Assembly (NCBI RefSeq): GCF_013204855.1
Contig: NZ_JABMKZ010000030.1
Location: forward strand, 41,311 to 105,310
Direction of reading: 5' to 3'
Length of the DNA: 64,000 nt
Source: Paenibacillus alba
Lineage (GTDB): Bacteria; Bacillota; Bacilli; Paenibacillales; NBRC-103111
A model generated the notes under the pieces. It had not been told where the DNA came from, searched no databases, and saw only the letters and a program-made list of their open reading frames with translations. Below are positions 33,593 through 42,227 of this stretch, one piece after another (position 1 is the first letter of the stretch; each line of letters starts with the position of its first letter). The position numbers were made by a program, and so were the translations under genes.

Positions 33593-34978
33593 CTACATTT
33601 TGGATGCTTTACGGTCGACGACAAGCACAGCAATATCATCGGATTGAATGGCCCCGCTTGTGAAATGATCGACATCTTCAACCATGCGTTCCAACAAGCG
33701 GGTTTGATGACTTGCCTGTTCATGGCTCAATAGCTGTTGTAGACGAGTGAAGCCATATTGCTCAAGCTGGCTGTTCTCTGCTTCTGTTATCCCATCCGTA
33801 TAAAGGATAAGGCGATCACCAAGCGCTAATGTGACTTCATTGTCTCTGTATGCCATGTCCTCCATTACGCCTAGCGGAAGACCTTTTATGCCCTTCAACT
33901 GCTCCACATCCCCAGCCTGCCGCAAAATATAAGGCGGACAATGACCGCCATCGCAATAAAGCAATTGTCCCGTGTCAACATCAAGCAAGCCGCAGAAGAT
34001 CGTTGCAAACATAGAGGAATCATCCTTGTACAGCTCCTGATTCACAGCTGTCAAGAGCTCTCCAGGTGTCATCTCGGCGGTCATCTTCCCTTTCAGCAGC
34101 GTCATGGTCACCGCCATGAACAAAGCGGCAGGAATCCCTTTGTCCGAGACATCCCCGAGCACGAAAAACAACCGATTATCACCGATGCGAAAAAAGTCAT
34201 AGAAATCTCCACCCACTTCACGTGCAGGGCGAATGAAAGCCTGTGTTTCCGCCATGGCAGCCGGACTTCCACTCCAATCATCTGGCACAAGCAAGCTTCC
34301 GCGAGGCAAGAAGCCCATCTGAATATCGGTGGCAATGCGCAGCTCGCTTTGCATCCGTTCTTTGGCCGCAGTCGTCTTCTCGAGCGCATCGTACAGCATC
34401 GCGTTCTCTAGCGAAGCCGCAATCGGCGAGGCGATGGATTCCAGAAGCTGTACATCGCGATCCGTAAAGTGGTCTCCCTCTCGCTTGTTCAACACCTGCA
34501 GCACACCGATGATCTTGCCTTTGCTAATAAGCGGAACGCAAAGCAGATTGCGCGTGGGGTAATCGACCCGCTTTGCGACTTTCGATGACCAACGCTCATC
34601 TTGCGCCGCATCGTCAATCTTGACGGATTGACCGGTTTGAGCGACCCAGCCGGCAATGCCTTCTCCGATCTTGAGACGGATTTCTCGAACTTCGTCGCCT
34701 TTGGTACCAAGCGCAAGATCGAAGAACAGCTCCCCTTTTGCCTCATCGACCAAAATAACAGACGAAGCCTCCGCATTCATGATGCGGGAAGAGGTTTCCA
34801 TGATTTTAACAAGCAAATCCTCTTTGTGAATCGTCGAGTTCACTTCCAAGCTGACATCGAATAGCTGCATCGTTCTGCCAAGCTCCATCTCAGCTGAATT
34901 GCGCTTTCGCTCGCTGCGCAGCCAGCCGGCAACAACCGCAAGGCAAGCCAGAAGGAGCACACCTGAGACGATATTCAT
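33593..34978 (-). CDS. GAF-SpoIIE (PP2C-type) serine phosphatase, RsbU-like
   Basis: 461 residues: a short N-terminal membrane helix (1-18), a GAF domain (about 38-190, 'EASSVILVDEAKGELFFDLA', 'LLCVPLISKGKIIGVLQVLNK') and a SpoIIE/PP2C phosphatase domain (about 230-457) with metal-binding 'VGGDFYDFF', 'LGDVSDKGIPAALFM' and 'LYTDGITEAEN'. Such enzymes dephosphorylate STAS-domain anti-anti-sigma proteins in partner-switching. The next genes upstream encode exactly such a STAS protein and an RsbW-type kinase. AAGGAGG precedes the ATG. Confidence 0.93.
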   Translation of the reverse strand: MNIVSGVLLLACLAVVAGWLRSERKRNSAEMELGRTMQLFDVSLEVNSTIHKEDLLVKIMETSSRIMNAEASSVILVDEAKGELFFDLALGTKGDEVREIRLKIGEGIAGWVAQTGQSVKIDDAAQDERWSSKVAKRVDYPTRNLLCVPLISKGKIIGVLQVLNKREGDHFTDRDVQLLESIASPIAASLENAMLYDALEKTTAAKERMQSELRIATDIQMGFLPRGSLLVPDDWSGSPAAMAETQAFIRPAREVGGDFYDFFRIGDNRLFFVLGDVSDKGIPAALFMAVTMTLLKGKMTAEMTPGELLTAVNQELYKDDSSMFATIFCGLLDVDTGQLLYCDGGHCPPYILRQAGDVEQLKGIKGLPLGVMEDMAYRDNEVTLALGDRLILYTDGITEAENSQLEQYGFTRLQQLLSHEQASHQTRLLERMVEDVDHFTSGAIQSDDIAVLVVDRKASKM

Positions 34979-35032
34979 AAAGCGTGCCTCCTTCTTTGGT
35001 TACTGAATTGAGCCGCATGCCGGCATGTACAA

Positions 35033-35368
35033 CTAGGCAATGGCTTGAACCGCTTCATCTTCGGTTTCGTAAATTGAAAAAATAGTGCTGAAGCCTGACA
35101 TTTCAAAAACATCCTTCACATGATCATTCATATGGGCCAGCGCCAGTTTGCCTTGAATGACTTTAATCATTTTGGCCGCTACCAACAAGCTTCTAAGACC
35201 CGCACTGCTGACATACTCTAGTCCTTGCAGGTTAAATACGAACTTCCCATGCCCTTGCTCCACCAGCTTCATGAAAGCAGATTCCAAGCCTGCCGAAGTA
35301 TTCGCATCCAACCGGCCGTTCAAGCCAAGAAGAACCGTATTCCCTACTATTTGTTCCGTCATATTCAT
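35033..35368 (-). CDS. STAS-domain anti-sigma factor antagonist
   Basis: 111 residues with a complete STAS domain: 'TVLLGLNGRLDANTSAGLES', 'GKFVFNLQGLEYVSSAGLRSLL' with the phosphorylatable Ser54/Ser55 region, and 'LALAHMNDHVKDVFEMSGFS'. It should bind the RsbW-like kinase when unphosphorylated. The start overlaps the kinase stop as ATGA. Confidence 0.93.
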   Translation of the reverse strand: MNMTEQIVGNTVLLGLNGRLDANTSAGLESAFMKLVEQGHGKFVFNLQGLEYVSSAGLRSLLVAAKMIKVIQGKLALAHMNDHVKDVFEMSGFSTIFSIYETEDEAVQAIA

Positions 35369-35802
35369 GATATTTCCTCCTCCTGTACGCGTCGTTTTAA
35401 CATCATAAGCACGTTCTCGTTGTTCAATCGCTCGTAGCGAATATCATCCATAACCTGCTTGACAAAATGGATCCCCAAGCCTCCGATATCGCGTTCGTCA
35501 ACACTCAAATCGACACGCGGAGCAGACTTCAGCAACGGGTTGAACGGGATGCCACGATCTGTAATGCGCAGCTCCCAGCCTTCTCGAACCCTCCCAATAT
35601 CGACCCGTATCGCTTGGGCCACTGGCGCATCCTCTGGATATCCATAGAGAATAATGTTCGTCACCAGCTCATCGCAGACCAAATTCAAGCGATACAGCGT
35701 CATCTGGTCAAGATCCATCCTCGCGGATATTTCTTGCAAGAAGGCACCCAGCCGCTGCAGCTCCTTCAGATCATTGCTTAGCCTGATACTCTCGACGGTC
35801 AT
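35365..35802 (-). CDS. RsbW/SpoIIAB-type serine kinase (anti-sigma factor)
   Basis: 145 residues of the GHKL ATPase family: N box 'LVCDELVTNIILYGY', G1 box 'ITDRGIPFNPLL' and G2-like 'GGLGIHFVKQVMDDIRY'. It would phosphorylate the STAS protein and bind a sigma factor or another partner. No sigma factor gene lies in the window, so the output is unknown; it may regulate a distant sigma factor or bind a protein directly. AAAGGGG site before the ATG. Confidence 0.92.
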   Translation of the reverse strand: MTVESIRLSNDLKELQRLGAFLQEISARMDLDQMTLYRLNLVCDELVTNIILYGYPEDAPVAQAIRVDIGRVREGWELRITDRGIPFNPLLKSAPRVDLSVDERDIGGLGIHFVKQVMDDIRYERLNNENVLMMLKRRVQEEEIS

Positions 35803-35842
35803 GCTTGTCGCCCCTTTGCTGAAAGTTAAACGCCAGCCGAAC

Positions 35843-38800
35843 TTACGCCATTTTGAGGAGCATGTTTTCCAGCAATCTCACCCTGGCGCTTGAAGCATGC
35901 AGCAGCCCAATCCCAATCTCCGGATACAGTCTCACTAAACGAGACAAGCTTTCCCCTTGCAGCGTTAGCACACGGACCTCATCAAAAATAACCTGGGCCG
36001 TAATCGAAGATGGCGAACCGTCCAAGGCGGTTGTTTCACCCAAAGCTTGTTTGGGTCCAAGCACACCGATCGTTCCGGTCTCCCCTTCCCCCGTCTCGTT
36101 GCTCAGCTCTACGTTGCCTTCAATAATCAAATACATCGCTGCATTGCTTTGCCCGCGACGCAGCAGATAAGTCAGATCTTCATGCACTTCTTCTGTAGCA
36201 ATACCGGCAATCAAGCCAAGCTCATCCACCGAAAGATCCGCGAATAAAGACACTTGCTTCAGAAAAATAACTTTATCCAGCATCGTTAAAAACTTGCGTT
36301 CTTCTCTCATATCAACACGCTCCAATGAACTTAGTGCGTAACTGGCAATATCTTTGAGCCAATCATCCGACCATGACTTCGCCTCTTGCAAAATAAGCAA
36401 TGGCTCTTGCTTGACCGAGCTATGGGTTGCGGAGTCTTGCTTCAGCAGCTCCAGCAAGGCTAGCGCTAAACGGCGGTCACCTAACCCCTCAGCAAGCACT
36501 TCGAGCCCGTTATCGCGAACCTCGTCGCTTTCATCCTCCGTAGCTTCGCGGAGAGTTGCAACCACACGCTCGTCTGCGAACTTCGCCATCACCGCCCAAG
36601 CGCCTCCGACGAGCGCTTGGTGCAGCTCTGCGCAGCGCTGGCTCGCAAGCTCCGCCAATCCTTTCATCCCCAGCTCATTCAGTGCTGCAGGCAATGCTCT
36701 TTCCTGCGTGGATGCCAGCATGCGGGCTACACAGGGATCAACAAGCTGCTTGCGCAGCATGCTTTCATCAAGCAGCTCAGCGAGCGCCGTCACAGCTGCG
36801 TTCCATATAAAGGGATTCGCGTGGTTCACGTATGCCAACAAGGCAGGCAACGCTTTCTCGCCCATATCCACGAATGCTTGCAGTATCGCTTTGCGCATCT
36901 CTTGATCCGCAAGAGGTACCATCGTGAGGAGGAAAGGAATAGCCTCCACATGTTGGAGCTGTCCAATGCAATGGGCGGCAGCAACCTTGACTGCCGGACG
37001 ATGATCATCCAGCAAAGACAAGACCCATGCCGCATAAGTATGAAGCTTCAAATCGGCGACCGTATGACAGCCGTAGACGGCCCACTCGCCGCCATTGTCG
37101 AGCATTTTGATAATCGCTTCGTCACAAGCTTGATAGCTTTCTTCGCTTTCCAGCGCATAAAGCGCCTTAACGCCCTCGTGCACCACTTTCGGATGGTTAT
37201 CCAGCAGCTTCACACGAATGAAGAAATGGGATTGGCTGCGCAAATGCGTCGCTTTGGATATGAGTTTCACGCATTCCGCCCGTACTTCCGGGTCTTCATC
37301 CTCCAAGAAGGAAGCGACTTGCACGAGATCTTGTATCGTAGCGCCTTGCAGATTCATGGCTCTTAGCACGGCCAGACGGATTCGTGAGCTTTCCTCGCCG
37401 ATCATGCCGATGAGATGAGGCAGAAATGCGGAATCCTTCGCTTTCCCGATCACCTCTAGCGCGAGCTCCCGCACGTAATCGTTGGGGTGCTTTAGATAAC
37501 CGAGCATCGCAGATAAAGCTTTGGAGCTGCGGATGCCCCCAATAAAGGAGCCTGCGATCTCCGATAGATCGGCGTGCAACGATTGCACACTTTTCACCAA
37601 CTCACGAACATACAGATTTCTGCCAAACCAAGCAACAACAACGAGAATTGCAGCTACTGCCACTCCCAGCCAAGCCAGAGGAGACAGCTGCAGCAAGCCA
37701 AAGGAATGCAGAAGTGAAAGCAAGGAACCGATCAGAATGCCGCCAGACGCAGCGACACCCTGAGCAAAATAGCGGTAGCCATCCCTTTTGGAGATCGGCA
37801 TCATTTTGAAGAACAGTTGATAACAAGGCTCCGCTATGTAGTACAGCAAGATATAGAAAATGGCATAGAAACCGGAAACCATGAAAATTCCAAGAGATTG
37901 GTTCAGGAACATAGCCGTCAAGCCAAAGCCCCCGAAGAAAACAACGGTAATCGCGAGCAGCATATTGCTTGCGCCAAGCCAATTCATTAGTCGCGTAGAC
38001 ACCGTTTGCAGGAGCAAGCAGAATGTGAACTGGATCGCTGTAATTAAGCCGTAGAACGAAGTCAAATCTCCTTCAACCGGAAACTTGGCCTCGGCAGCCG
38101 TAAAGTATTGGTATTCAATCATAAAGTAGACGGCTGGCATCAGCGTCATCAAAGCAACCGCGCAAAGCAGGAACGGACTGCGCAGCATCTGTTTGGCATA
38201 ATAGCCTGCTGGAAGCTGCGTCTCTTCTTTGGGTTCGGCAACACTTTGCGTCTTCAATCGGATATCTTCCTTCAACGTCAATGGCACTAAATAGCGAGCT
38301 AATGCTTTTCGGAAAAACACAAACCCTAACACCATTAACACCGGAGCTAGCGCATACACGGCTTCCGTCCCCAGCAGCTTACCGATTTGATGGGCAAGTA
38401 GCCCAGCCGTAATCCCGCCTGTTGTCGTAGAAGCGATAAACACGGGCATCATCCGCTTCGCTTGCTGCGTTGGACACAAGTCAAAAGCTGTGCTCCAAAG
38501 CAAAAGCGTCAACTGCCGAACAACAAAGTTCGAAGACAGAAATAAAATAGGATAATAGTATCGGAAATCAATGCCGCCTGCCTTAAATCCGAGCAATACC
38601 GCTCCATTCACTGCTAAAAGCCCAATCATTATCAGGTAAAGTGTGGTCATCATTTTCGCTTTGGGCAGCCGATTCGCCAATTTGGCCAAAAGCCAACCCT
38701 CGAGCGGCATGATGGCCGCTTCAAAAATATAGATATAAGGCAAATACTGCACGCCGAATCTTTGGTTAAAAAGCGCCATGAAAGCTGTATAGTTCAAGGA

Positions 38801-38899
38801 TTCGGCAATCCCGCTAAAATAGAAAATTGGCAGCATCATCCAAAGTTTGCGCATGTCTTCTGTACGTAGTCCCATCCATCCGGTTAAACTTCCTTGCAT
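35843..38899 (-). CDS. Nucleotide-transporter-like MFS protein fused to HEAT repeats and a cNMP-binding domain
   Basis: 1018 residues in three parts. Residues about 15-440 have roughly twelve membrane helices and resemble the Npt1/Npt2 ATP/ADP-carrier-like part of the MFS. Residues about 455-870 are HEAT-like repeats (e.g. 'HPNDYVRELALEVIGKA', 'EEDEVRAE'-like patterns). Residues about 880-1005 form a cyclic-nucleotide-binding domain ('VSLFADLSVDELGLIAGIA', 'MYLIIEGNVEL', 'ALGETTALDGSPSSITAQV'). The phosphate-cassette region G-E-T-T-A lacks the canonical Arg of GExxALL..PRAA, so cAMP binding is uncertain. Probably a ligand-gated membrane platform. It lies between GNAT and RsbW genes in the same operon. 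Confidence 0.85.
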   Translation of the reverse strand: MQGSLTGWMGLRTEDMRKLWMMLPIFYFSGIAESLNYTAFMALFNQRFGVQYLPYIYIFEAAIMPLEGWLLAKLANRLPKAKMMTTLYLIMIGLLAVNGAVLLGFKAGGIDFRYYYPILFLSSNFVVRQLTLLLWSTAFDLCPTQQAKRMMPVFIASTTTGGITAGLLAHQIGKLLGTEAVYALAPVLMVLGFVFFRKALARYLVPLTLKEDIRLKTQSVAEPKEETQLPAGYYAKQMLRSPFLLCAVALMTLMPAVYFMIEYQYFTAAEAKFPVEGDLTSFYGLITAIQFTFCLLLQTVSTRLMNWLGASNMLLAITVVFFGGFGLTAMFLNQSLGIFMVSGFYAIFYILLYYIAEPCYQLFFKMMPISKRDGYRYFAQGVAASGGILIGSLLSLLHSFGLLQLSPLAWLGVAVAAILVVVAWFGRNLYVRELVKSVQSLHADLSEIAGSFIGGIRSSKALSAMLGYLKHPNDYVRELALEVIGKAKDSAFLPHLIGMIGEESSRIRLAVLRAMNLQGATIQDLVQVASFLEDEDPEVRAECVKLISKATHLRSQSHFFIRVKLLDNHPKVVHEGVKALYALESEESYQACDEAIIKMLDNGGEWAVYGCHTVADLKLHTYAAWVLSLLDDHRPAVKVAAAHCIGQLQHVEAIPFLLTMVPLADQEMRKAILQAFVDMGEKALPALLAYVNHANPFIWNAAVTALAELLDESMLRKQLVDPCVARMLASTQERALPAALNELGMKGLAELASQRCAELHQALVGGAWAVMAKFADERVVATLREATEDESDEVRDNGLEVLAEGLGDRRLALALLELLKQDSATHSSVKQEPLLILQEAKSWSDDWLKDIASYALSSLERVDMREERKFLTMLDKVIFLKQVSLFADLSVDELGLIAGIATEEVHEDLTYLLRRGQSNAAMYLIIEGNVELSNETGEGETGTIGVLGPKQALGETTALDGSPSSITAQVIFDEVRVLTLQGESLSRLVRLYPEIGIGLLHASSARVRLLENMLLKMA

Positions 38900-38931
38900 A
38901 TCATCAGGTCCAATCTATCAGTTCATTTCTG

Positions 38932-39420
38932 TCACTTGGACAGTGGTTTGTAGAAAGCCAATCGAGCTTCGCCTTCATAGTAATAATTGGGATACGTGCC
39001 GATGAGTTCAAAACCATTTACTCGAAACATCTTTTGAATAGGCTGGTACTCAGGCAAATCACAGGTGTAGGTTAATAGGTATCTTCCCTCCGCACCACGG
39101 GCAAAGCTTTCCAAGGCCTGAAACAAAATTTTGGCAAATCCATGCCTGCGGTACTCTCGGTGAACCGCTAAATAATCCCATAGAAAGCCGCCGGACTGAT
39201 GTTCATTTTCCTTGCAGCTGGTCACAGCGATAATTTCGCCGGCTTCATTCTCAATAAACCAATGCCGATGGTTGCGCTGCGTTAAGCTAAGAAGGGGAGC
39301 ATTGCGATAATGCTCCAGCTCTCCCGGTGTATGCCGCTGGTCGTCAAAAGATGCCGAGGACAAATAAAAATTCGTGATGCGCAAGGCATCTTGTTCCGTG
39401 GTAAGTTCATGTACTTGCAC
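38932..39420 (-). CDS. GNAT-family N-acetyltransferase
   Basis: 162 residues with the GNAT core: 'IIAVTSCKENEHQSGGFLWD', 'LAVHREYRRHGFAKILFQAL' (acetyl-CoA loop R-R-H-G-F-A) and 'KMFRVNGFELIGTYPNYYYE'. Starts with GTG at 39420 behind GGGGAGA. The substrate is unknown. As part of the operon it could modify one of the island proteins, but this is only inference. Confidence 0.87.
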   Translation of the reverse strand: MQVHELTTEQDALRITNFYLSSASFDDQRHTPGELEHYRNAPLLSLTQRNHRHWFIENEAGEIIAVTSCKENEHQSGGFLWDYLAVHREYRRHGFAKILFQALESFARGAEGRYLLTYTCDLPEYQPIQKMFRVNGFELIGTYPNYYYEGEARLAFYKPLSK

Positions 39421-39441
39421 GCCAGATTCTCCCCTTTTTCA

Positions 39442-42210
39442 TTAGGAAACCGATAAAGTCCCATTCCACTCAGCCGTCGTACCGTGTTGGAAGTATTCAT
39501 CACAAAGATAGAAATAAAGCTGTGCAGCTTTATCTTGACGGTTCTGTTTAATAACCATTAAGAAAGCTTCCCGCGCATCATAAAATCGTCCTACTTGATA
39601 ATAAGTCACCGCTTGCTCGAATAAGACTTTGGTCTTGTCTTTCAAGGTACGGATCGTCTCCGGGTCCCCTTGGTACACATCGAACAAATGAAGCGGCTCT
39701 TTCACGCCTTCAACTTGAATCAAGCCCAAATTCCGATAATGGAAGCCCGCTGGCTGCTCCAACGATTGCACCACATAATCGGTAATCAGAATGGATGCGC
39801 CTAACGGCTCTGTCATTTTCTCCAGTATCGTAGCCACATTGACACCATCGGAAATCACATTGCCTTCCAACCGCTGCTCCTCCCCGATAATGCCTAAGCG
39901 AAGCGGCCCTTTGTGCAGGCCTATGCCAAAATCTACAGGTTGATACCCTACCTTGGCACGATGGGAATTGTATATTTCCAGCTCTCTGCGCATTTCAATG
40001 CAGGCCAGCAGTGCTTCATCAGCCCGATTGGGAAATAGCGCCATGAAGCCCGCGCCTAGATATTTATTCATAAGCCCCTGATGATTGCGGACATAAGGAC
40101 CAAAACGCTTAAGAAACGAGTTGACGAAATTGAAATTTTCTTCCGGTGAAAGCTTCTTCGAAATGTGAAAGAAACCACGAATATTGAAAATCAATATGGA
40201 CATATTTTTTTCAACCTGATCCCCAAGCTCGACATCCAGAATGCTTTCTTTATTCAAGAACCGCAGGAATTGCTGGGGCACGAACCGGTAGTACGACTGA
40301 CTGAAATTTTCGACTTTCGTGATGTATTCACGAATGCGCGCTGCCATGATATTGACACTATCCCCTAAGTCAGACACTTCATCTCTGGTGTTAATCGTAA
40401 CGACCGTATCCCAGTTGCCTTTGGCGATTTCACCTACGCTATTGCGCAGCTTGCGAATCGAGGATAGCAGCACATAGGTCATTAGAAACAGGACCAGCAG
40501 CAAGCCGATTGAGATAAAAGCAATGTTGCGAATAATGGAGTTTAATACCATTTGGCGATGCCTTAAAATGCCATCCAAGTTTTTGCTCGTTTCAAAAACA
40601 CCGACAATTTTACCCGACGAATTGTAAATCGGCGCAATGGCATACCGCCACTCGCCCGAGAAATCCTGCCATTGCCCGGTTGCCGGCTTGCCTTCCAGAA
40701 CGACTTGTTGATTTTCCGGCGTTTGTTGGAAAGGATTAAACATGTGCATGCCGTCATCGTCTTCCAAAATACGATAAATGACCCCATTTTCATATTTGTA
40801 CACGGCTTTGTAAAAGCCTTGGTTATCATCTTGCTCATTGTTTTCAAAGACCGATTGAATCTTTTTGCGGAAGGAATTATAGATCGTCCCTTTGTAATCA
40901 AGCGGAGACGTGAGACTTTGCAATTTATCTCCATCGATCAGGTTTTGGCCATTTCTGGCTAGCAGAATAAGCTCACTGAAGGTTTCTTCTTCCATTTTCT
41001 TGGAGAAACTCGTGTAAATAACGGTAGATAGCAGAATCATCGACACGGCAATGACGGGCACCAGAATGAAAATCTGCTTCATCATGAGAGGAAGTCTGCG
41101 TTGCAGCAGATTGAAGAAAATAATTTTGATCGCAATCAACAGCAGGATAATTCCGACGATAGCAAGGGACCACAAAATAATAACCTTGGTCTGCATGGCG
41201 CTGCTGTACTGAGCCTCAAACAGAGAGGGTGTAATGGTTCCGTCCGGAAGACGGCGATTGATCTGTGTCGGTTCTACGATAATGAGGCTGTCGTCCTCGG
41301 CAATACTGCTCGTCGTTGCATCGAATGCAAGCTCAACTCCGCTCGCTTTCACCTTCTCTTCATTCACAAGCCCCTCGATAATGTAGGGCTGCTTGGGATC
41401 AAGTCTAGAGATCGTTTTGCTGTTGAAATCGATAAAAATGAGGCGTCCTTGGTTATCCAAATGCATGCTTTCGGGAAAGTTGCGTCGTGTGCGGTCAATG
41501 CCCGGCAACGGATATACAAGTTCGGAGCGGCCATCTTGGAAAGCACGATAAATTTCCCCGCTGCGCGTCGAGAAATAAATCTCACCCAGCTTATAGCCAT
41601 CTGCCTCAGCCACATATTTGTTCTCAGGGAGCTTGACAGTGTAAGCGATTTGGGGCGTAGTGGAGGAGATTTCTTTCACTGGTTGTTTATACAGGGCCAA
41701 CTGTGTAACTTCATCATTGAAAAAGTACACCATGCCTTCGCGAACCTGTACATTTCGCAAGGAGCCCAGTCTGTACCTTCTTGTCTGCGAATCCGTATAC
41801 TCTTGCGTAAATAAGCTGCGATCGAACTGCCCGTTCGGCGTATAGCGGACGATCTGCTCTGATTTCACCGCAATGCCGTAAGGATCAAGCAGCGTTCGAA
41901 TCGTATATAAGTATCCTTGATCGTCAACCGCCATGTCATTAAAACGATACACTTCCCCGTTCTTCCCCAAGTCACTCGTAATGGAGAATTGCAGAACACC
42001 TGCGCTGTTCACCTTGTGAATCGTTTTCTTGGCGTTGTCAATGACGAACAAGTTGTTCTGATGATCAGAGATCGCCTTCGATAAGCCGTCGAACGGCATG
42101 CTTTTGTGAAAAGGCCATAGTGTAAAGCTGTCCCTGTGCACGCTCAGGTAGCTTCCGGCAGCGCCCAGAAGCAGCAGGACGAGCAGCAATGCCGCAATCG
42201 ATTTCTTCAT
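39442..42210 (-). CDS. Membrane receptor with degenerate class III nucleotidyl cyclase domain
   Basis: 922 residues: N-terminal helix (5-23), an extracytoplasmic beta-propeller/NHL-like region (about 35-335, 'NDMAVDDQGYLYTIR', 'SMHLDNQGRLIFIDFNSKTI'), helices near 346-366 and 377-398, a second external sensor region (400-560), a helix (565-587), HAMP (588-640), a class III cyclase fold (670-840) and a short helical tail. The cyclase motifs are damaged: the first metal Asp is Asn676 (FNIRGF), the second is Ala720 (LGAGF), and the transition-state Arg is Ile795; Lys716 and Asn791 remain. So the domain is probably non-catalytic and may only bind a nucleotide or a partner. AGAGGAG site before ATG. 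Confidence 0.85.
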   Translation of the reverse strand: MKKSIAALLLVLLLLGAAGSYLSVHRDSFTLWPFHKSMPFDGLSKAISDHQNNLFVIDNAKKTIHKVNSAGVLQFSITSDLGKNGEVYRFNDMAVDDQGYLYTIRTLLDPYGIAVKSEQIVRYTPNGQFDRSLFTQEYTDSQTRRYRLGSLRNVQVREGMVYFFNDEVTQLALYKQPVKEISSTTPQIAYTVKLPENKYVAEADGYKLGEIYFSTRSGEIYRAFQDGRSELVYPLPGIDRTRRNFPESMHLDNQGRLIFIDFNSKTISRLDPKQPYIIEGLVNEEKVKASGVELAFDATTSSIAEDDSLIIVEPTQINRRLPDGTITPSLFEAQYSSAMQTKVIILWSLAIVGIILLLIAIKIIFFNLLQRRLPLMMKQIFILVPVIAVSMILLSTVIYTSFSKKMEEETFSELILLARNGQNLIDGDKLQSLTSPLDYKGTIYNSFRKKIQSVFENNEQDDNQGFYKAVYKYENGVIYRILEDDDGMHMFNPFQQTPENQQVVLEGKPATGQWQDFSGEWRYAIAPIYNSSGKIVGVFETSKNLDGILRHRQMVLNSIIRNIAFISIGLLLVLFLMTYVLLSSIRKLRNSVGEIAKGNWDTVVTINTRDEVSDLGDSVNIMAARIREYITKVENFSQSYYRFVPQQFLRFLNKESILDVELGDQVEKNMSILIFNIRGFFHISKKLSPEENFNFVNSFLKRFGPYVRNHQGLMNKYLGAGFMALFPNRADEALLACIEMRRELEIYNSHRAKVGYQPVDFGIGLHKGPLRLGIIGEEQRLEGNVISDGVNVATILEKMTEPLGASILITDYVVQSLEQPAGFHYRNLGLIQVEGVKEPLHLFDVYQGDPETIRTLKDKTKVLFEQAVTYYQVGRFYDAREAFLMVIKQNRQDKAAQLYFYLCDEYFQHGTTAEWNGTLSVS

Positions 42211-42227
42211 CGCTTTTTAATCTCCTC

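Noticed and set aside
35843..42210. A working cAMP signalling pair (cyclase plus cNMP-binding protein)
   Set aside because: The cyclase domain lacks both metal-binding Asp residues and the transition-state Arg, and the cNMP domain lacks the usual phosphate-binding Arg.
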